A stretch of 26,104 nucleotides of DNA from Verrucomicrobiales bacterium. Its GTDB lineage: Bacteria; Verrucomicrobiota; Verrucomicrobiia; Verrucomicrobiales; DEV007. The stretch is taken from NCBI GenBank assembly GCA_021648365.1, contig JAKISY010000067.1, positions 1 through 26,104 on the forward strand, given 5' to 3'. The notes under the pieces were generated by a model. The model saw only the letters and a list, made by a program, of their open reading frames with translations, had not been told where the DNA came from and searched no databases. This document shows positions 17,206 through 24,576 of this stretch, in pieces. A program made the position numbers and the translations under genes. Every line of letters starts with the position of its first letter. Position 1 is the first letter of the stretch.

Positions 17206-17279
17206 GCGGGTATAGCTTAGTGGTAAAGCTCCAGCCTTCCAAGCTGATTACGTGAGTTCGATTCTCACTACCCGCTCCA
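17206..17279 (+). tRNA. tRNA-Gly(UCC), CCA encoded
   Basis: Acceptor arms GCGGGTA (17206-17212) and TACCCGC (17269-17275) pair fully, with discriminator T and encoded CCA (17277-17279). The T arm has GTGAG/CTCAC around TTCGATT, and the D arm is AGCTTAGTGGTAAAGCT. The anticodon stem closes CTTCCAA, giving anticodon TCC (17238-17240); its outermost pair is C-A. The 220 bp before it (16986-17205) are AT-rich with no gene. Confidence 0.96.
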
Positions 17280-17306
17280 TTTCACTGTTGATGGACCGGA
17301 TTTCTG

Positions 17307-19130
17307 ATGAAAGGCTTGCGCTCGATTTTATGCCCTACCGTGCTGCTTGCAGTTTGGGCATGCTTGTGCCCATCTCTGATGGGGCAAGAGCAGGTCAAGT
17401 CTGGAGAACTTGGGTCGCCGCCGATACAGCCACCGATAGAGTGTCAGGATCACGTGGCGCAGCTACGAGAGGTGGTTGAGTCGGCTCCTGAACGTCTGAA
17501 TGAGCTGTTGGGACGAGCGATTTTGCAATCGAAGCACTGCACTTGCGAATTGTTGACTGCAGCGATTGTTTTGAGCGACGGCAGCGATGCTGCGGTGAAA
17601 CAGATTGTGAGGGTGGCTTTGCAACATGCGGGTGAGATGTCGTCGGCGATTGCGGAGTGTGCGGTGATCGCTGCGCCTACTCGGATCGAAGCGATCCAAT
17701 TGGCTTTTGAAGAGCATGCCGGGGCAAAGAAGAAGGCGGCGCCTAAAAAGCTGCAGCCAGTGCAGGGCAAGATGGGTAGTTTGATCAAAAAAATAGTTCC
17801 TAGCTGGAAGCGTGAAGAAAAGCCGGGTGAGGATTTAGTGGTGGTGGAGAAGAAGAATAAAGAGGAGAAATGGAAGCCTGCGGAAATGCAAGTGGCTTCT
17901 GACAAGCCTCGGGGTGATATGCTTGTCAGCGAGAGTGAACCTCTTGAGCCTAAGACGCGCTCTTTAAGAGCGGTGGATCAAGGATGGTTCGATTTTTTAT
18001 TGCCAGTAAGTATGGGGGAGCTAGGGCAGCTGCCGAGAGATGAGTCCTTGCCTTTGAGGTGGTCGATCTATGGGGAAAGTGGTTTTGATTCGAATGTAAA
18101 TACGGCTAGTTCGAGTGAGGCGGTGGACTCCTATTTTGTGGGAGCTGGAGTGGTGAGTTATTTTGATCGGGTGAGTCAAAGCGGTAAGGTGGATGTGATG
18201 GCGAGGTTTGGTGCGCGTTACAATGAAGCCGGTCCGGTGAGTTTAGAGAATATGGTTTATCGAGGGCGTTTGGTGGCGAATGTGGAGCGGCAAGTGGCAT
18301 CGCGTCTGACCTTGTCGAATCAAATGAGCATCAGCTATGATGTGGAACCTGATTGGCTCTCTGGCGAGACGACAGGTTTGCGCACGGATCAATATGTGTT
18401 CGCTTACAATCGCTTGGCTTTTGGCTATCGTTGGGGCAAGCATTTTGCGACGCGTAGTTTTTACCGGATTTCGACGATTCAGTATCAAGGAGCGGGATTG
18501 AGTTTTCAGGAGGACAGGTGGCGGCATTTGTTGGGACAGCAATTCCGCTTTCTTAGCAATGAGCGGTTGGCGCTGTTCGCAGAGTATCGTTATGGTCAGA
18601 CTCAATTTGATCGGGCAGCGAATGACAGTCAGTCGCATTATTTTTTATTAGGCGCAGACTATGAGGTGTCGAGCAAGTGGAAGGGCAGCCTGCTAGCGGG
18701 GGCGGAGCGGAGGAGTTTTGAGCGTTATGCGGATCAGTGGAAGGCTTATGGAGAAGCCTCTTTGCAAGCGAAGCTTTCTGCGCACACGAGTGTGCGCTGG
18801 GTGGCGCGCTTAGGATTTGAAGATGCGGAACTTGCTGGTTTTAGGGATAGGTACAGTTTCCGCACGGGCTTAGCAGCAGATCAGCAGCTCAGTGATCGCC
18901 TGGATCTGAGCTTGGGAGTTTTCTATCTGCACAGCGAGTTCAGTGCGCCTGAATCGGGGTTGCTCGATTATCAAGATGAGGCGGTGATGATTCAGGCGAG
19001 TTTGACTTATGCCTTGAGCGAGTATTTTGATCTTTACCTCACTTATGAGCTTACTCGTTATGATTCGGAGGATGTGGGAAAAGATTACCAGCGCCAGCAA
19101 GTGCGTGTGGGTGTGAATACGAGGTTTTAG
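17307..19130 (+). CDS. Outer-membrane beta-barrel protein with helical N-terminal part
   Basis: The 607-aa protein starts with a Sec signal (MKGLRSILCPTVLLAVWACLCPSLMG, ~1-26). Residues ~45-150 are mostly helical and rich in Cys and Ala (SKHCTCELLTAAIVLSDGSD). A Lys-rich linker (~150-215) follows. The C-terminal ~370 residues show alternating aromatic and polar strands, for example WSIYGESGFDSNVNTASSSE, FAEYRYGQTQF, LYLTYELTRYDSEDV, and end in VRVGVNTRF. The terminal Phe is the usual BAM recognition signal. It may be a porin or a surface-attachment barrel; substrate is unknown. The ATG at 17307 lies 27 nt after the tRNA, so read-through from the tRNA promoter is possible. It converges on the deacetylase gene with a 12-bp gap. 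Confidence 0.85.
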   Translation: MKGLRSILCPTVLLAVWACLCPSLMGQEQVKSGELGSPPIQPPIECQDHVAQLREVVESAPERLNELLGRAILQSKHCTCELLTAAIVLSDGSDAAVKQIVRVALQHAGEMSSAIAECAVIAAPTRIEAIQLAFEEHAGAKKKAAPKKLQPVQGKMGSLIKKIVPSWKREEKPGEDLVVVEKKNKEEKWKPAEMQVASDKPRGDMLVSESEPLEPKTRSLRAVDQGWFDFLLPVSMGELGQLPRDESLPLRWSIYGESGFDSNVNTASSSEAVDSYFVGAGVVSYFDRVSQSGKVDVMARFGARYNEAGPVSLENMVYRGRLVANVERQVASRLTLSNQMSISYDVEPDWLSGETTGLRTDQYVFAYNRLAFGYRWGKHFATRSFYRISTIQYQGAGLSFQEDRWRHLLGQQFRFLSNERLALFAEYRYGQTQFDRAANDSQSHYFLLGADYEVSSKWKGSLLAGAERRSFERYADQWKAYGEASLQAKLSAHTSVRWVARLGFEDAELAGFRDRYSFRTGLAADQQLSDRLDLSLGVFYLHSEFSAPESGLLDYQDEAVMIQASLTYALSEYFDLYLTYELTRYDSEDVGKDYQRQQVRVGVNTRF

Positions 19131-19142
19131 TTTTCCGGACCA

Positions 19143-20102
19143 TCAAGCTCTACTCAGCTCTGTGACGTGAGCGATAACGGCTTTGCTCAAGCCGGCTGGA
19201 TTGTAGCCTCCTTCCATCAGCGAGGCTACGCGTCCTTGGCACAGTTCGGCCGCCCATTCGCAGACTATTTGAGTTAGTTTGGTGAAGTCGTTGTCAGTGA
19301 GCTTGAGCATGCCAACGGGGTCGTCGATTCGTGCGTCGAAGCCGGCGGAGATCAAGATGAAATCTGGCTGAAATTTCTTTAAGGCGGGACCGATTTTTTC
19401 TTCCCATAGCTGGAGGATGAGGGTGCCGTCGCTGCCTTCTGGCACAGGTAGGTTGAGGGTGTAGCCCTTGCCTTTCCCTTCTCCGGTTTCTTCACTTGCG
19501 CCGGTGTGGGGGTAGATGTTGTCTTCGTGGCTCGATGCGTAAAAGACGCTGGCATCAGAATAGAAAATGTCTTGCGTGCCATTGCCGTGGTGCACATCCC
19601 AGTCAAGGATGGCGATGCGCTCGAGTCCGTGGCGTTGCTGCAAATGGCGGGCGGCAATGGCGGCGTTGTTGAAGATGCAAAAGCCCATGCCTCTGCCTGC
19701 TGAGGCATGATGCCCTGGCGGTCGGATCGCGCAGAAGGCGTTTTTGACGGTGCCTGCTAGGACGGCATCGACGCTAGCCATGCTGCTGCCGACGGCTTGC
19801 ATCGCGACGTCGTAGGAGTCGGGGCAGATGGCGGTATCGCCGGTGCGTAGCACTTCTGCGAATTGATCCGCGTCCATGCGAGCGACGTCATGGTACCAAG
19901 ATTCATGACAGAGCAAGACGTCGTTGATCTGTGCTGTTTGCAAAGGCAGTCGAAGATAAGAGGGGGCAAGGCAATGTTTTTCCAGAGCGTACATGACTGC
20001 GGTGTAGCGTTCCGCATTCTCTGGGTGCATGGGTCCAGTATCGTGTTTCAGAAAAACGGGATCGTAAAGGATGCCGGTGGCTTGGGTGGAGTGGGGGCTC
20101 AT
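19143..20102 (-). CDS. Histone-deacetylase-family amidohydrolase (AcuC/HDAC-like)
   Basis: The family removes acetyl groups from lysine side chains, acetylpolyamines or similar amides with a zinc ion. Here HDTGPMHPENAERY opens the fold. RPPGHHA carries the active-site histidine pair H131-H132. DWDVHHGNGT (167-176) gives zinc ligands D169 and H171, and AGFDARIDDP gives D256. These are the residues an active enzyme needs. The 319-aa length is typical of bacterial class II-like members. ATG 20102 is 10 bp after the stop of the CoA-transferase/GNAT gene, so the two form an operon. The substrate could be a protein acetylated by the upstream GNAT domain (inference) or a small molecule. Confidence 0.92.
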   Translation of the reverse strand: MSPHSTQATGILYDPVFLKHDTGPMHPENAERYTAVMYALEKHCLAPSYLRLPLQTAQINDVLLCHESWYHDVARMDADQFAEVLRTGDTAICPDSYDVAMQAVGSSMASVDAVLAGTVKNAFCAIRPPGHHASAGRGMGFCIFNNAAIAARHLQQRHGLERIAILDWDVHHGNGTQDIFYSDASVFYASSHEDNIYPHTGASEETGEGKGKGYTLNLPVPEGSDGTLILQLWEEKIGPALKKFQPDFILISAGFDARIDDPVGMLKLTDNDFTKLTQIVCEWAAELCQGRVASLMEGGYNPAGLSKAVIAHVTELSRA

Positions 20103-20112
20103 GACGGCGGTA

Positions 20113-21984
20113 TCAACGGGGGAGGTTAGGGCTTGGATCTAAAGAGGATAATAGCTGTTCGACGGAAAGGGTGAACTCATCGCTGTCTTCTCCTAGGTAG
20201 CTTTTTTTATCCGCTCCATGGGCTACGAAGAGAGCTGCCATGGGTTTATTGCGTTTCAAGACGGATGCCCAGAATTTCTTGATGCCGCGCTGGTGTGCGA
20301 GCTTGGCGAGTTCGCCTAAGAGGAAACGCGACATGCCCAAGCGTCTAGTATTTTCGCCAACCATGAAGGCGACTTCGGCGGAATCGCCTGAAGGGTCTCG
20401 ATAGAATCGACCAATCGCTACGATGGTCTGACGTTGCGCGTCGTCATCAAAAAGAGCATAGGCGGCGTCCACGCTTTGATCGACAGCGGTGAGTTGGTAG
20501 GCGGCTTGATGGCTCATGCGGTCTTTGGCGTGACCGTAACGCATGTTGATCGTTGCGGGGTCGTGGGAATAGAAAAAATCCTGCAAGGAGCGAGTATCGC
20601 TGGCGCGCAGTGGGCGGAAGATGAATTTGCGCCCTTTGAAGAGCACCGATTTTGAATGGATACTTTGACTGGTCGGATGGCTCAAACCTTTGGGGGTGAT
20701 GTCGTAGAATTTGGGAATCCAGCCCCAAGCATGTGCTTCACGCAAGAGGCCTTCACGATAATCGGGGTGGGCGACTTCCACCATGTTGAGAACTCGGTCG
20801 CGGATACTGCGTCCGCGCAAACGAGCGATGCCGTATTCGGTAACGACGTAATGAATGTCGCCGCGCCCGGTATTAACGCCGCTACCTGGTTTGAAGCCAG
20901 CAACGATGCGAGAGTGTTGTTCGTCTTCGGATAGAGAGGTCAGCACGATCAAGGGACGTCCGCCTTTGCTGTAGCCTGCACCGCGGATAAAATCTTGAGT
21001 GCTGCCCATGCCGCCATAAAACAGGTGCCCACGGGAGTCGCGTGCCACTTGACCAGTTAGGTCAACTTCGTAGGCTCCGTGGATAGCAACCATTTTGTGA
21101 TTTTTGCGGATACGGTTGACGTTCCCCACCCAGTCCGAAGGGCGCATTTCGATTTGGTCATTTTCTTGAACAAAATCGTAAAGCTGTTGACTGCCGATGA
21201 TAGTAGAGCAAGTGGATTTGCCGGTATGGAAGTGTTTTTTAGAATTATCTACAGCGCCGCTTTGCATCAGATCTCTCATTGGATCGGTGAATAGACCGGT
21301 GTGGACTCCAAGGTGGCGATGGTTTTTCAGCGCTCGTAGCACGGCTTGTGGAGTATTGCCGAGACCTGCTTGCAGGGTCGATCCGTCTTCGATCAACTGG
21401 GCTGCGTATTGCGCTGCTACTAATTGCGCGGGTCGAGCGGAAGGTAAGTCAAGGGTCGGCAGTGTTTGTTGGCTATCGAGATAGTAGTGGATCTTGCTGG
21501 TGGAGAGTAGGGACTTTCCTCGAGTGCGAGGCATGTGGGGGTTGATTTGTGCCACCACCACTCGCGCTGCTTTGATCGCAGATTTCACTACGTCCACACT
21601 GACGCCTAGAGAAACGTAACCTTTGGCATCTGGCGGACTGACTTGGATCAGGGCGACATCGACGGGTAGCAGGTGACCGCTGAATAAGGAGGGAACATCT
21701 GAAAGCGGACAGGGGGTGTAATCGGCGCGCCCTTCGGCTACGGCTTTTTGAATGGAGGGAGTGAGGAAGAAAGTATTGGTTCTGTGTGAGTTGTCATATT
21801 TCTCATCGATCCAGGGCAGATCGCCGATGGTGTGGATGTGAGTTAGCTCAACGTCATGGTAGCTGCCAGCTTTACTGAGCATGGACTCTACCACAGCAAA
21901 GGGAACGGCTGCTCCCGAGCCAATGAACACACGACTGCCTGGTAATACGATATCTTTCCATGCGTCTGGAGTCAGTTCTTTCAC
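20113..21984 (-). CDS. Acetyl-CoA hydrolase/transferase fused to GNAT acetyltransferase
   Basis: Residues ~1-430 are a family I CoA transferase/acetyl-CoA hydrolase of the 4-hydroxybutyrate CoA-transferase type. GLGNTPQAVL, the YEVDLTGQV block whose E306 is a candidate CoA-thioester-forming glutamate, GGMGSTQDFIRGA and VVTEYGIARLRG are recognisable. Residues ~450-605 are a GNAT domain: FIFRPLRASD, AEVAFMV and RRLGMSRFLLGELAKLA, the last in the acetyl-CoA phosphate-binding position. The fusion is known as a bifunctional annotation in several phyla (recalled). It could move acyl-CoA and acetylate a partner in one polypeptide. Start is GTG 21984. The deacetylase gene follows after 10 bp. No Cys or other key gap is seen by eye. 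Confidence 0.9.
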   Translation of the reverse strand: MKELTPDAWKDIVLPGSRVFIGSGAAVPFAVVESMLSKAGSYHDVELTHIHTIGDLPWIDEKYDNSHRTNTFFLTPSIQKAVAEGRADYTPCPLSDVPSLFSGHLLPVDVALIQVSPPDAKGYVSLGVSVDVVKSAIKAARVVVAQINPHMPRTRGKSLLSTSKIHYYLDSQQTLPTLDLPSARPAQLVAAQYAAQLIEDGSTLQAGLGNTPQAVLRALKNHRHLGVHTGLFTDPMRDLMQSGAVDNSKKHFHTGKSTCSTIIGSQQLYDFVQENDQIEMRPSDWVGNVNRIRKNHKMVAIHGAYEVDLTGQVARDSRGHLFYGGMGSTQDFIRGAGYSKGGRPLIVLTSLSEDEQHSRIVAGFKPGSGVNTGRGDIHYVVTEYGIARLRGRSIRDRVLNMVEVAHPDYREGLLREAHAWGWIPKFYDITPKGLSHPTSQSIHSKSVLFKGRKFIFRPLRASDTRSLQDFFYSHDPATINMRYGHAKDRMSHQAAYQLTAVDQSVDAAYALFDDDAQRQTIVAIGRFYRDPSGDSAEVAFMVGENTRRLGMSRFLLGELAKLAHQRGIKKFWASVLKRNKPMAALFVAHGADKKSYLGEDSDEFTLSVEQLLSSLDPSPNLPR

Positions 21985-22101
21985 AACGGTAACGTGTCAT
22001 AGAACTATCTTACGGCAAGCAGGGAAAGGGCGTGATGAGATGAAATGAATAAATGCTGCGTGTTTTCGTCAAAAAATGCGTAAACACACTACTGTATCAT
22101 T

Positions 22102-22482
22102 ATGAGAATAGATCACTATCAAAACAAATCATTAGCAGTGGCGCTGGTGATGACTGCTGCTTTGCTTGGTTTTTTGAGCAAGGGAGCTTTTGCCTGGGTC
22201 GTGATCGGCAAAGATGAACCTCAACCTAGCACCATGGCTTGCAGCAAGAGTGAGATCCGCAAGGTGTATGGGAAAATCCAGTGGGTCGATGCTTTTCCTG
22301 ACTATAAAGTGAAGGTGGTTGGAGCGAACCCTGATCTCAAGGTGAAAAGGGTGGACGCTTTTCCTACAGCACCAGGAAAATGGAAAATCGTCAATTCGTT
22401 TCCAGATTACAAAATACAAATCGTCGATGCTTTTCCCGACTTCACGATTCAGTATGTGGACGCTTTCCCTGGCTTGCCATGA
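22102..22482 (+). CDS. Secreted VDAFPD-repeat protein
   Basis: The 126-aa product has a Sec signal (~1-30, ending GAFA). From residue 58 to the end it is almost entirely six copies of an ~11-residue unit: KIQWVDAFPDY, KVKVVGANPDL, KVKRVDAFPTAPG, KWKIVNSFPDY, KIQIVDAFPDF and TIQYVDAFPGLP. Consensus is (K/T)(I/V/W)(Q/K)xV(D/N)(A/S)FPD. A beta strand plus Pro turn per unit suggests a small beta-solenoid or a stacked sheet. Similar tiny exported proteins exist in Gram-negative bacteria; their function is not known to me. A 41-bp convergent overlap with the next minus-strand gene marks its 3' end. 21985-22101 holds no gene. Confidence 0.82.
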   Translation: MRIDHYQNKSLAVALVMTAALLGFLSKGAFAWVVIGKDEPQPSTMACSKSEIRKVYGKIQWVDAFPDYKVKVVGANPDLKVKRVDAFPTAPGKWKIVNSFPDYKIQIVDAFPDFTIQYVDAFPGLP

Positions 22483-22801
22483 CCTTGCTGCTGGTGGCTG
22501 CGATTTGAAAAAGGCGCTGATCGAGTGCTCGCTCAAAACTGCTGAGCTCGCGAAGAAGACTGTTGTAGATAGAATAGGCGCGATCGCCGTGTGATGCTAA
22601 TAATTGGTAAAGGGTGAGCTCATCATTTTGATCCATTAGCGCAATAGGTTCTTTCAAAATCCCGGCTTTTAGTAGTCGAGGGCTAGCTATCCTTACTAAG
22701 CATGACGCGATGCTGGTTTTCCCGCCCTGCAAGTCGAGCAATCCATCGCGGATGTGTTGCTCTGCAGGCAGGTCGCTGATAATGTCATGGGGTGGAGTCA
22801 T
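22442..22801 (-). CDS. Small partner protein of the nucleotidyltransferase
   Basis: Start ATG 22801 is fixed by the ATGA overlap with the stop of the upstream nucleotidyltransferase gene (22798-22801). A longer in-frame start at 22822 would give a larger overlap. The 119-aa protein is predicted all-helical: IRDGLLDLQGGKTSIASCLVRIASPRL, then TLYQLLASHGDRAYSIYNSLLRELSSFERAL. No enzymatic motif is seen. Translational coupling to the transferase suggests the two act together, as antitoxin-toxin pairs or two-part enzymes do. Its 3' end overlaps the convergent VDAFPD gene by 41 bp, so one should check that both ends are real. Confidence 0.75.
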   Translation of the reverse strand: MTPPHDIISDLPAEQHIRDGLLDLQGGKTSIASCLVRIASPRLLKAGILKEPIALMDQNDELTLYQLLASHGDRAYSIYNSLLRELSSFERALDQRLFQIAATSSKVMASQGKRPHTES

Positions 22802-23328
22802 GCTGGGTGTTGTTCGCACCATTGATGAATGGTGGTACGGAGGGCGGAGGCTTCGATGGTGGGGTATTTTTTCAGGTCGTCTTCGATTTGAGTGAAAAGG
22901 TCTAGCAGCAAAGGGCTTTTGATCAAATGATGATCGTGCATGTTTTCCACATCATCTAGATCGCGTGGGTGGGCTCTTTCCAGCTTGGCTAGAGCTTGGC
23001 TGTAGAGGTCGTAATGATAGAAATCGATGTTCCCATGTTGGGCAATGAAAATGCTACGCTGTTTCCAATCAGGAAGGGGGGGGATAAATAAATCAGGTGA
23101 GGCCAGTTCGATGTTGATGGGGAAACTGTCCTTGAGTTGAGCGATGGTTTCAAAAAATCCTTGAGGTTCAGGGTCTGCCTTGATGTCTACATCGACCGTC
23201 ATTTCTCTCCAATCATGGAGTAGAGCCGTAGCTCCGCCAGTCAGGTAAATGTTACCTTTTCCAGGAATGCTTGAACCAAATTCCTTCAAAAATCGAAGCA
23301 ATCGTTGTTTGTTGAGAGGCGGACGCAT
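22798..23328 (-). CDS. AbiEii/DUF6036-like nucleotidyltransferase
   Basis: The 176-aa protein has the start of a minimal nucleotidyltransferase fold: IYLTGGATALLHDWREMTVDVDIK, with GG (31-32) and a D46-x-D48 pair in the metal-binding position. A helix ALAKLERAHPRDLDDV near residues 111-126 fits the conserved K...RD..D block of AbiEii/DUF6036 members. Relatives include toxin or abortive-infection transferases that modify tRNA ends (established for the AbiEii/MenT group). ATG 23328 is used. The downstream gene overlaps by 4 bp. The length is short but complete for this family. The substrate is unknown, and a non-toxin role is equally possible. Confidence 0.8.
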   Translation of the reverse strand: MRPPLNKQRLLRFLKEFGSSIPGKGNIYLTGGATALLHDWREMTVDVDIKADPEPQGFFETIAQLKDSFPINIELASPDLFIPPLPDWKQRSIFIAQHGNIDFYHYDLYSQALAKLERAHPRDLDDVENMHDHHLIKSPLLLDLFTQIEDDLKKYPTIEASALRTTIHQWCEQHPA

Positions 23329-23457
23329 GTGATAGTGATGGGTGGCGGACTCAAGTTGATAGGAGTCGTGTTATAATTTAGCCTATTATTGATATTTCTC
23401 CAGTTCTGATCAGAATTCGCACTTGCCTTTGCTGCGAAGTCAGTGTTGGTCAATAGA

Positions 23458-23823
23458 ATGAGTGGTGATGCTAACAGTAAGGGTGATGAAAAAAAGATGC
23501 AATACGGCATGCTTGGGGAGGAGTCTTTGTCGGTAACCGAGAAGCTGGATAAGTACACTGGGGAGGTCACTTGGAAATATCTGAAAAGCCACTTTGAAAC
23601 AGGTTCCTTGGTGTATGTGGATCCAGCTTTATCGATCACGGAGGTGGGAGAGGCTTTTGCTGCGGATGATGCGGCACGGGTCAAGGCTTGGCGAGCTAGT
23701 GGCGATGTGCTGACGCCGTCGGCTCCTCATGCAGAATATTGGGAAGAAAGCGAAGAACGTTTTTGCGCTTTGGTGGTATCACCTTTTGTTTTGATGCAGC
23801 CGGTGCAGGTTTTGAGGGATTGA
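23458..23823 (+). CDS. DUF2288-like small cytoplasmic protein
   Basis: The 121-aa product (from ATG 23458; GTG 23443 is an alternative) follows the pattern of the DUF2288 family: KLDKYTGEVTWKYLKSHF, VYVDPALSITEVGEAFAADD, VKAWRASGDVLTP and a final ALVVSPFVLMQPVQV. Function of the family is not established. No signal or membrane segment. It lies divergent from the nucleotidyltransferase gene, sharing a ~115-130-bp AT-rich region. It ends 9 nt before the left copy of the 19-bp repeat. Confidence 0.75.
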   Translation: MSGDANSKGDEKKMQYGMLGEESLSVTEKLDKYTGEVTWKYLKSHFETGSLVYVDPALSITEVGEAFAADDAARVKAWRASGDVLTPSAPHAEYWEESEERFCALVVSPFVLMQPVQVLRD

Positions 23824-23831
23824 GAAATGGG

Positions 23832-23850
23832 AATGTGGGGCTAGGATGAG
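23832..23850 (+). repeat. 19-bp direct repeat, left copy
   Basis: aatgtggggctaggatgag occurs here and again, without mismatch, at 24555-24573. Its AGGA (23843-23846) stands 7 nt before an ATG (23854) followed by AGA TAA. The right copy has the same AGGA-N7-ATG spacing but feeds a real lipoprotein gene. The two copies bracket the small kinase gene. Confidence 0.9.
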
Positions 23851-23907
23851 TTGATGAGATAAGATATTTGCTTGCTTCAATCGCAAAAATTGAGTAACTT
23901 CAGAGTG

Positions 23908-24518
23908 ATGAAAATAAAAAAGGAAAAGGGGCGTCTATTAGCGCTGCGATTGAAGCCCTCAGGTTACACGAGAGAGCAAGCAGTGGCTCAGATGCGGCGC
24001 AACGGTTCCATTCCGAGACCGAATCCTTATTTGCGCACGCGCAAAAAAGCGAATGCATAATTGGGAGGTTTTTGCTCGAGGAAATAACGGGATATTCTTC
24101 CGAACTAGAGGGCGGCAACGAGCACAATGTTTACTATGACCCTGAAACTGATAGGGTTATTAAGATTACAATGCCGCCGAATTTTGGAGCGCGTGGTGCG
24201 GCACTCACTTATCTTCAAAATGTGGAATCTTCGAATGAGTTATTTGAAGATGACATCCGACTTGTCGGTGTAGCTCAATTGGAGGAGGGGCTGGCGTTTG
24301 TTATTTCTCAACCGTTTATTCCGGGCATAGAGGCTACGATTGAACAGATAGATGAATACATGCGAGGGCTTGGGTTTGAGAGGAAAGGCAAAGGGTTTTA
24401 TATCAATGTAGAAACGGGGTTTAAAATAATCGATGCGGATCCGAGGAATGTTTTGATTGGGGAAGATTATAGTGTTGTTCCTATTGATGTTCAGGTAATT
24501 CGTCCATCAGAATGTTAG
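23908..24518 (+). CDS. Kinase resembling polyvalent-protein kinase domain; frame shift near start
   Basis: The C-terminal 148 residues (from TTG 24072) match the layout of the Ser/Thr/Tyr kinase domain of polyvalent phage/mobile-element proteins: GGNEHNVYYD, VIKIT (lysine), FVISQPFIPG, and DADPRNVL...VVPIDVQ with catalytic-type D121/N126 and D139 of that segment. The same frame stays open upstream to a stop at 23895 and reads as protein (AAIEALRLHERASSGSDAAQ, SLFAHAQKSECIIGRFLLEE) but has no ATG, GTG or TTG before 24072. An ATG at 23908 in another frame enters it by a -1 shift at ATA-AAA-AAG, giving ~203 aa. Either programmed shifting, an indel in the A run, or a start at TTG 24072 or an odd codon such as ATT 23937 explains this. 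AT-rich composition differs from neighbours. Confidence 0.65.
23916..23922 (+). other. Candidate -1 frameshift (slippery) site A_AAA_AAG
   Basis: In the frame of ATG 23908 the codons run ATG AAA ATA AAA AAG, so the heptamer is placed exactly as in the dnaX site of E. coli. Slipping back one base continues as GGA AAA GGG GCG TCT in the kinase frame. No strong upstream Shine-Dalgarno or downstream stem was found by eye. Confidence 0.4.
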
Positions 24519-24554
24519 GTGCGGTTCCTATTTCATTGCGGTTGAGTGCAGCAA

Positions 24555-24573
24555 AATGTGGGGCTAGGATGAG
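24555..24573 (+). repeat. 19-bp direct repeat, right copy
   Basis: Identical to 23832-23850. Its AGGA (24566-24569) sits 7 nt before ATG 24577 and is the likely ribosome-binding site of the lipoprotein gene. The spacing between copies is 723 bp. Confidence 0.9.
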
Positions 24574-24576
24574 AGG

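Noticed and set aside
17033..17215. 60-codon frame before the tRNA
   Set aside because: It runs into the tRNA acceptor and D arm, has no start signal and reads as random composition.
22060..22101. TATCAT (22095-22100) as -10 box of the VDAFPD gene
   Set aside because: It abuts the ATG, which would place the transcript start inside the coding region.
23872..24060. 62-aa protein in the frame of TTG 23872
   Set aside because: Very Lys/Arg-rich and without family-like features; the overlapping kinase frame reads much better. Only its ATG at 23908 seems useful, as a shift start.
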